The notes under the pieces were generated by a model. That model had not been told where the DNA came from. It saw only the letters and a list, made by a program, of their open reading frames with translations, and made no database searches. Shown here piece by piece: positions 7,965 to 11,846 of a stretch of 11,846 nt of DNA (within the stretch, counting starts at the first letter, position 1; every line of letters starts with the position of its first letter). The DNA comes from Verrucomicrobiota bacterium (GTDB lineage: Bacteria; Verrucomicrobiota; Verrucomicrobiia; Limisphaerales; JADLHS01). The stretch is taken from NCBI GenBank assembly GCA_004297495.1, contig SCTL01000893.1:1-11846 (forward strand), in the 5' to 3' direction. The position numbers and the translations under genes are program-made.

Positions 7965-8203
7965 AACGAGTGATTGGGTAACTGGGTTGGGAACAAAATG
8001 GCAATCGGCGGGTGGGCAGTTAGAACCTGATTCATTCGCCGGTAAACTTTTGCGGGAACTTTTGGAAATTCATGACTCATACTTAATCGGCCCTCCATCG
8101 GTCAGTTCATCCCTCCGTTGAGCGGGGCGACGGCGCCGGCCGGGAAGACGACCGGACTAAAGATGTTTTCACCGCGGGCGCAGAGCGCTACTTCAAGTTT
8201 CAT
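7961..8203 (-). other. Small upstream reading frame interrupted by TGA, overlapping the giant gene start
   Basis: An ATG at 8203-8201, preceded in frame by TAA, opens 33 codons (MKLEVALCARGENIFSP...) ending at TGA 8104-8102. The same frame reopens at an ATG at 8098 for 45 codons (MEGRLSMSHEFPKVP... ending in FPTQLPNHSL) and stops at 7963-7961, so its stop overlaps the annotated start of the giant protein as ATGA. The two parts are in one phase, separated only by TGA-CCG. I do not recognise the product. Codon third positions are GC-rich in the first part and mixed in the second. It could be a leader peptide pair, a broken small gene, part of a dispersed repeat, or merely 5' untranslated sequence. 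If the giant protein starts at Met14 or Met16 the overlap disappears. I did not find a convincing promoter in this stretch. Confidence 0.3.
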
Positions 8204-8476
8204 AGGCGTGAGTGCAGATTAACTCCGGCGCCCGCGCCCGCCAAACCTGCCGTCCCTTTCTCAATAAAGGTCCCAAAAAATTTTCCGCGTGGAATTTGCA
8301 TGCCCGAAACTGGACGCGAGGAAAGTTCTCTTCGATCGGCAGTCAGTCGCACTTTCGTCCGCTGGAAAATAACGTGCAGAAGGTCGCACGTCGTCGGTGC
8401 TGGGCGACGCAGCACGCATTGCTTGGGGAAGGACAGTCCGCGCGGCCACCGGAAATCAAAATGACGCGCGCCATCG
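8204..8476. other. Non-coding gap upstream of the giant LamG-PATR gene
   Basis: I see no convincing gene here. Open frames exist on both strands (for example minus 8200-8415 and plus 8212-8535), but they lack a recognisable domain and overlap each other or the PEP-CTERM gene. The stretch 8265-8290 is AT-rich compared with its surroundings (AATAAAGGTCCCAAAAAATTTT on the plus strand) and could belong to a promoter for the giant gene, but no clear -35/-10 pair can be assigned. Confidence 0.35.
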
Positions 8477-8492
8477 CCGGCGCGAACGCCGG
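8477..8492 (-). terminator. UUCG-loop hairpin after PEP-CTERM gene
   Basis: On the minus strand CCGGCG-TTCG-CGCCGG forms a perfect six-pair stem with a UUCG tetraloop, an especially stable loop. It starts 14 bases after the stop codon of the PEP-CTERM gene. The following sequence is not an immediate T-run, but TTTTGATTT comes about 16 bases later. It is a plausible transcription end or mRNA-protecting hairpin. Confidence 0.45.
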
Positions 8493-8506
8493 GTTACGTT
8501 GCTGGG

Positions 8507-9211
8507 TTACTTGCGCGCGGATTTTTCGCCAGTGACTTGCTTGCGCACGCGCCAGAAGTAGCCGGCGCCGAACACCGCCATCGCGCCGCACATCGCCCAT
8601 TGCGACGCTTCCGGCACGGGCACGAGGTCCAGCGACAGTCCCCAACTCGTCACCGTCGGGCCAGTGCCGCCACCCACAACGTCCGCGATGAACAACGTCC
8701 AGCTTCCGTTCGCACTTTGATTCGTGAAACTCGAAAGCCACGCACCGCTGTTCGCCCGATCAAAGCCCGCCAGCGTCGCGCCGCTGCTCAACGGACTAAT
8801 GTTCCGTGCGTCGGGCTGGAAACTGCCGCTGGGAATTCCCGTCCCGCCATAATAATGGATGTCCGTCGCGGCACCATCATTGAACGTCACGTTGATGCCC
8901 GCGTTGCCGTAGCCAAACGGATTGCTCCCATCACGACCCACGCGATTCAACAACACCGCGAAGCCGCTGCTATGCACGAGGTAGGCGTAGAGGTCGCCGT
9001 TATTCCCGCCGCTCAGGGTGAGACTCAAGTTCACATCGCTGATCAGTCCCGACAAACCGCCGATCACGCGCGTGTCGCTCCAGCCCGCGAGGTTGCCGTC
9101 CGGAATCACGCCACTCGCCGTGAAGCCGCTGCTCCAGTTCGTGGTCACCGTGTCCGCACGGCTCGTCACTCCCGCCAGCACCAACACCATCGTCGCCAAG
9201 ATTCGTTTCAT
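8507..9211 (-). CDS. PEP-CTERM protein with proprotein-convertase P-like domain
   Basis: This 234-residue protein has a signal peptide at residues 1-20 (MKRILATMVLVLAGVTSRA, then DT). Residues about 25-198 resemble the P/Homo B jelly-roll domain: LISDVNLSLTLSGGNNGDLYAYLVH near the start, then a NGSWTLFIADVVGGGTG segment leading to TSWGLSL, the usual W.L.I.D...G....W.L signature. The tail is a PEP-CTERM sorting signal: VPVPEASQWAM, a hydrophobic segment, and the basic end WRVRKQ. PEP-CTERM proteins are exported, then processed and attached by an exosortase, often together with exopolysaccharide. P domains usually accompany subtilisin-like proteases; here no catalytic domain is attached, so this is likely a structural or binding protein. 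It starts 43 bases after the upstream PATR gene stop, probably in one transcript with it, and is followed by a hairpin. No Shine-Dalgarno precedes the ATG. Confidence 0.9.
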   Translation of the reverse strand: MKRILATMVLVLAGVTSRADTVTTNWSSGFTASGVIPDGNLAGWSDTRVIGGLSGLISDVNLSLTLSGGNNGDLYAYLVHSSGFAVLLNRVGRDGSNPFGYGNAGINVTFNDGAATDIHYYGGTGIPSGSFQPDARNISPLSSGATLAGFDRANSGAWLSSFTNQSANGSWTLFIADVVGGGTGPTVTSWGLSLDLVPVPEASQWAMCGAMAVFGAGYFWRVRKQVTGEKSARK

Positions 9212-9254
9212 AATTTTAAGTCGTTGGGGTTCGTTGTCGTGGTTCTGATGAATC
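9212..9254 (-). other. Short spacer between PATR gene and PEP-CTERM gene
   Basis: These 43 bases show no hairpin and no ribosome binding site; the bases before the ATG (CTTAAAATT) are simply AT-rich. The close spacing fits co-transcription of the two genes. Confidence 0.3.
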
Positions 9255-11846
9255 TCAATTCGGATTGTATTTCAAACGGTAGTAAGCCGTCGGCGACGGC
9301 GGCGTCGCATCCGTGATGCTGAACAAACCGTTGCCCGGCGCGTTGGTGGTCGCCAGTGTCGTCAGGTTCACCGTGAAGCTCACATCCTCGGCGCGTTCGA
9401 CGTCATACTTGAAGCCCGGGATGCCGGCGAAACTCACTTCCATCCCGTTGCTCGTCGGCGTAATCGTCTGCGCCGTGCCGCCGCTGCCGCTACTGTTCAC
9501 CGTGATCGTGATATTCTTGACCACCGTGCCGCCGCGCGCGTCTTTCACGCGGAACGTCAGCAGGTCGTTGTTGTTGTTCGCCGGTTCATACAGAAACGCC
9601 GTCGCGTTCTCGCTTACCGTCGCGCCTTGCGAACCCGCGCTGGTCAGCGCGTCGAAACTCACGCTGTCGCCGCTGTCCACGTCGCTCGCGCCGACGAGCA
9701 GATCGGATTTGAGAATCATCAGACTTGAACCGGCATTGCGCGTGTAGCTCTTGTCGCTGGCGGTGGGCGCGCGGTTGACGATGATTTTGCCGTCGCTCGA
9801 CAACTGGCCGAGCCACCAGTTCAGTCCGCTGCCCAATGCCGGCAGGTTGGTCGCACTGAACGCGCCGCTGAAACTGGTCGCGTCGAACAAATCAAACTGT
9901 TCGCCGCCGACCAGCGCGTCGCCGGTGTTGACCACGGTGAGCGTGCCGCCGTAAGCGAGCGCCGCGTTGACGACGAGCAGATCGCTCGTCGCCGGCGAAT
10001 TGGTCGTGTTGATTTCCATCAGCGTCGTGCCCGAAAGAGCCGGAGAACTGTTCAACGTCAGTGTGCCGATGGAGGCGCCGGGAGCGACCGTGCCATTGAC
10101 CGTGACCGCACCCAGGACCGTGCCGTTGCCGGCCAAGGTCTGGCCTGCGCCGAGCACGAAACTGACTGCGGAAACATCGAACGTCGCGCCGCTGCCGACG
10201 GCGATAAGCGGCGTGCTGGCGATCGTGCCGCTGCCGCTCAACGCGAGCGTGCCGGCATTGATCGTGGTGTTGCCGGTGTACGTGTTCGGGCCCGAAAGCA
10301 CCATCGTGCCCGCGCCAGTCTTGTTGAGGGAACCGGCGCCGGAGTCGGTGGCGTCCTGATCCACGAAGATTCCGGAAACCATCAGATCAGTGCCGACGGC
10401 GACATCGGCGACATTGAAGGTCGTGGGCGATGCGAGATGGTAGCCGGCGAAGGTTCCGCTGCCGGAGATCGTGGAGGCGTAGCTGCCGCCGACCGTCACG
10501 GTGCCGCGCAAGTTATACATCTGGTAGCCGGCGATGGCACCGCCGGTGCCGGTGAGAGTGCCGCCGTTAAGTTGCACCGGGCCAAAGGTGTTGAAGTTGT
10601 TGCCCGCATTGTTGACGACGCCGTTGCTGTTGATGACCAGCGTGGCGGCCACGGTGGTGTTGGCTCCGCCGAGCGTGTCGGGTCCGGTGAGGGTCAGTGT
10701 GCCGCCGTCGTTCACATTGATGTTGCGGGCGACCTGCGGGTTGCCCAACGCAGAGGTTGTGGGGTTGAGGAAGTTGTTCCCCAAGTTCGCGGACAGCGTA
10801 CCGGCGTTGATGTTGACGTTGCCGGTGTAGCTGCTGGCACCGCTGACGGTCAGCGTTCCCAAACCAGTCTTGGTCAGGCCGCCGCTGGCGTTGGCGGTCG
10901 CGCTGATTGCGCCAATGGTCGCCGCCGTGGTGGCGCCACCGCCCGTGAGAGTCACGGTTGTAGGAGCCACGGTGTAAACGCCGGGGCTGGTGATGGTGAG
11001 GCTGTCAACTTTGTAAGTGCCGTTGCCGGTGCCGTCGTCCGCCATATTGGCGATGGCGGTTGCGCCCGCGCCCGTGCCGCCGGTGATCGCCACCATCGGC
11101 GCGCCGATGTAGCCGGACCCGCCCGCCGTCACCGCGATGGCGCTCACGCCGCTGTCGGTCGGCGCGAGCAGCGGTCGGCTGACGGTGATGGCGACGCCGT
11201 TGTCGTCAATCGTCGCGCCACCGGAGTAGAGATAAACGCCGTCAATGGTGGAGTCGGTGAGGAAGGCGGTGTTCGCCGCAGTGGCTTTGAGCGTGCCCCC
11301 GTTGAAATTCAGCAGGCACGTGGGGTTCGCATTGCCGCCCGTCACACCGAAGATTTGAATCAGGCCGCCACTGTTGAGGTTGACCTCGCCGAGCGTACCC
11401 GCGATGTTGGCGCCGCTCAAATCGAGCGTGTAAGTGCTGAGCGAAATCCCGCTGGTCGGGCCGATGATACTGCCACCGCCGCTGACGTTGACGATGGATT
11501 GCGCGCCGGCGGTGCCCGCCCAGTTGAGGCGGAAGCGCCGCGTGTTATCAATCGCTCCAGTCAGATTCACCGTACCCGTCCCAGAGACATTGAGTACGCC
11601 AGAGCTGGTGCCTGATCCACGGCCAATCGTCAGCCAGCCGTTCGCCGAGAACGTGCCGCCGGAAATGTCCATGACGCCGACGGTGCCGCTGGCGTTGGCG
11701 CCAAGGCCAACTTCGTTCACGTTCGTCAAACTGCCGCCGGAGAGATTGTAGTAGCCCCAACTGTTCGCGCCGCTGCCGATCTTGAAATTGTCCACGCTGG
11801 CAGGCCGGTTGAGCGTGAGCGTCCCGCCACTTTGAAAAACGGCGGC
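9255..11846 (-). CDS. PATR beta-helix surface protein, C-terminal part (start beyond right edge)
   Basis: The frame is open to the right edge; the 17 codons right of the GTG at 11795 (AAVFQSGGTLTLNRPAS) continue the same repeat pattern, so that GTG is internal. The window shows 863 residues; numbers count from the edge. Residues 1-190 are short beta-helix rungs (DISGGTFSANGWLTIG, GVLNVSGTGTV). Residues about 195-354 are the module shared with the giant protein, including two GGSGYIGAP-type repeats and a PATR (SGGLTKTGLGTLTVSG). Another PATR lies at about 500-537 (GSLNKTGAGTMVLSGPNTYTG). A closing cassette spans about 607-690. Residues about 690-784 are a cadherin-like/Ig-like domain of the bacterial adhesin type (NRAPTASDKSY, DVDSGDSVSF, FLYEPANNNNDLLTFRV). 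The final 70 residues form a small domain ending in YYRLKYNPN. No beta-barrel or sorting signal is recognisable. It is likely a secreted adhesin or matrix protein. Confidence 0.9.
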   Translation of the reverse strand, partial: AAVFQSGGTLTLNRPASVDNFKIGSGANSWGYYNLSGGSLTNVNEVGLGANASGTVGVMDISGGTFSANGWLTIGRGSGTSSGVLNVSGTGTVNLTGAIDNTRRFRLNWAGTAGAQSIVNVSGGGSIIGPTSGISLSTYTLDLSGANIAGTLGEVNLNSGGLIQIFGVTGGNANPTCLLNFNGGTLKATAANTAFLTDSTIDGVYLYSGGATIDDNGVAITVSRPLLAPTDSGVSAIAVTAGGSGYIGAPMVAITGGTGAGATAIANMADDGTGNGTYKVDSLTITSPGVYTVAPTTVTLTGGGATTAATIGAISATANASGGLTKTGLGTLTVSGASSYTGNVNINAGTLSANLGNNFLNPTTSALGNPQVARNINVNDGGTLTLTGPDTLGGANTTVAATLVINSNGVVNNAGNNFNTFGPVQLNGGTLTGTGGAIAGYQMYNLRGTVTVGGSYASTISGSGTFAGYHLASPTTFNVADVAVGTDLMVSGIFVDQDATDSGAGSLNKTGAGTMVLSGPNTYTGNTTINAGTLALSGSGTIASTPLIAVGSGATFDVSAVSFVLGAGQTLAGNGTVLGAVTVNGTVAPGASIGTLTLNSSPALSGTTLMEINTTNSPATSDLLVVNAALAYGGTLTVVNTGDALVGGEQFDLFDATSFSGAFSATNLPALGSGLNWWLGQLSSDGKIIVNRAPTASDKSYTRNAGSSLMILKSDLLVGASDVDSGDSVSFDALTSAGSQGATVSENATAFLYEPANNNNDLLTFRVKDARGGTVVKNITITVNSSGSGGTAQTITPTSNGMEVSFAGIPGFKYDVERAEDVSFTVNLTTLATTNAPGNGLFSITDATPPSPTAYYRLKYNPN
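10784..11264 (-). repeat. Module shared with the giant protein, copy B
   Basis: This 481-base segment encodes the same motif order as copy A: FLTD, TIDD, PLLAPTD, GGSGYIGAP, TAIANMADDG, TITSPGVYTV, then a PATR motif. The DDGxGNGTY stretch is rich in Asp/Asn/Gly and could bind calcium, as in other Asp-rich loops of surface proteins; this is inference. The level of nucleotide similarity suggests duplication or gene conversion between the two genes. Confidence 0.85.

Noticed and set aside
8045..8064. Direct repeat AACTTTTG at 12-base spacing, considered as an operator
   Set aside because: It corresponds to the PKV...AKV codons of the small reading frame and is too short and isolated to support a regulatory claim.
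8200..8535. Overlapping open frames on both strands in the gap
   Set aside because: They have no signal peptide, domain or ribosome binding site, and the plus-strand one runs into the end of the PEP-CTERM gene.
10437..11615. Plus-strand frame of 392 codons over the right-hand PATR gene
   Set aside because: It is Ala/Gly/Arg/Val-rich, antisense to clear PATR and GGSGY motifs, and has no recognisable family.
9255..11795. Complete gene starting at the GTG at 11795
   Set aside because: The frame continues without a stop to the right edge with the same repeat style, and no signal peptide follows the GTG, so the true start lies outside.

Overview
The window looks like chromosomal DNA of a Verrucomicrobiota bacterium, probably from the Pedosphaera/Limisphaerales side. 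This is an inference from gene content: giant surface proteins built of autotransporter-associated (PATR) beta-strand repeats, a prepilin-type protein with an FTLIELLVV-type N-terminus and a C-terminal KDGHVEW motif, a PEP-CTERM protein, GC-rich DNA, and weak or absent Shine-Dalgarno sequences. No rRNA, tRNA, CRISPR array, transposase or phage gene was seen.

Every gene I can support is on the minus strand, so transcription runs from right to left. In that order: (1) 9255-11846, the C-terminal 863 residues of a PATR beta-helix protein whose start lies beyond the right edge; (2) 8507-9211, a small secreted protein with a proprotein-convertase P-like domain and a PEP-CTERM tail, followed by a UUCG-loop hairpin; (3) 7965-8506, a gap holding a small reading frame interrupted by TGA, whose last stop overlaps the next start as ATGA; (4) 2253-7964, a 1903-residue protein with signal peptide, LamG-like domain, Ig-like domain and two large PATR blocks; (5) 2207-2233, a perfect 11-bp hairpin; (6) 1412-2188, a type II secretion/prepilin-like protein; (7) 1-1347, the N-terminal 449 residues of another PATR protein that runs off the left edge.

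The products look like an extracellular adhesion or matrix set: very long Gly/Ser/Thr/Asn-rich beta-solenoid proteins, a pseudopilin and a PEP-CTERM-anchored P-domain protein. The three PATR proteins share modules, including a closing cassette found in all three and a block of about 480 bp shared by two of them. No autotransporter beta-barrel is visible at either of the two C-termini inside the window. Both instead end in a similar short Y-[FY]-R-L-x-Y motif. Because the strand is GC-rich and repetitive, many long open frames exist on the plus strand; they are Arg/Ala/Gly- or Val/Pro-rich shadows and are not annotated.
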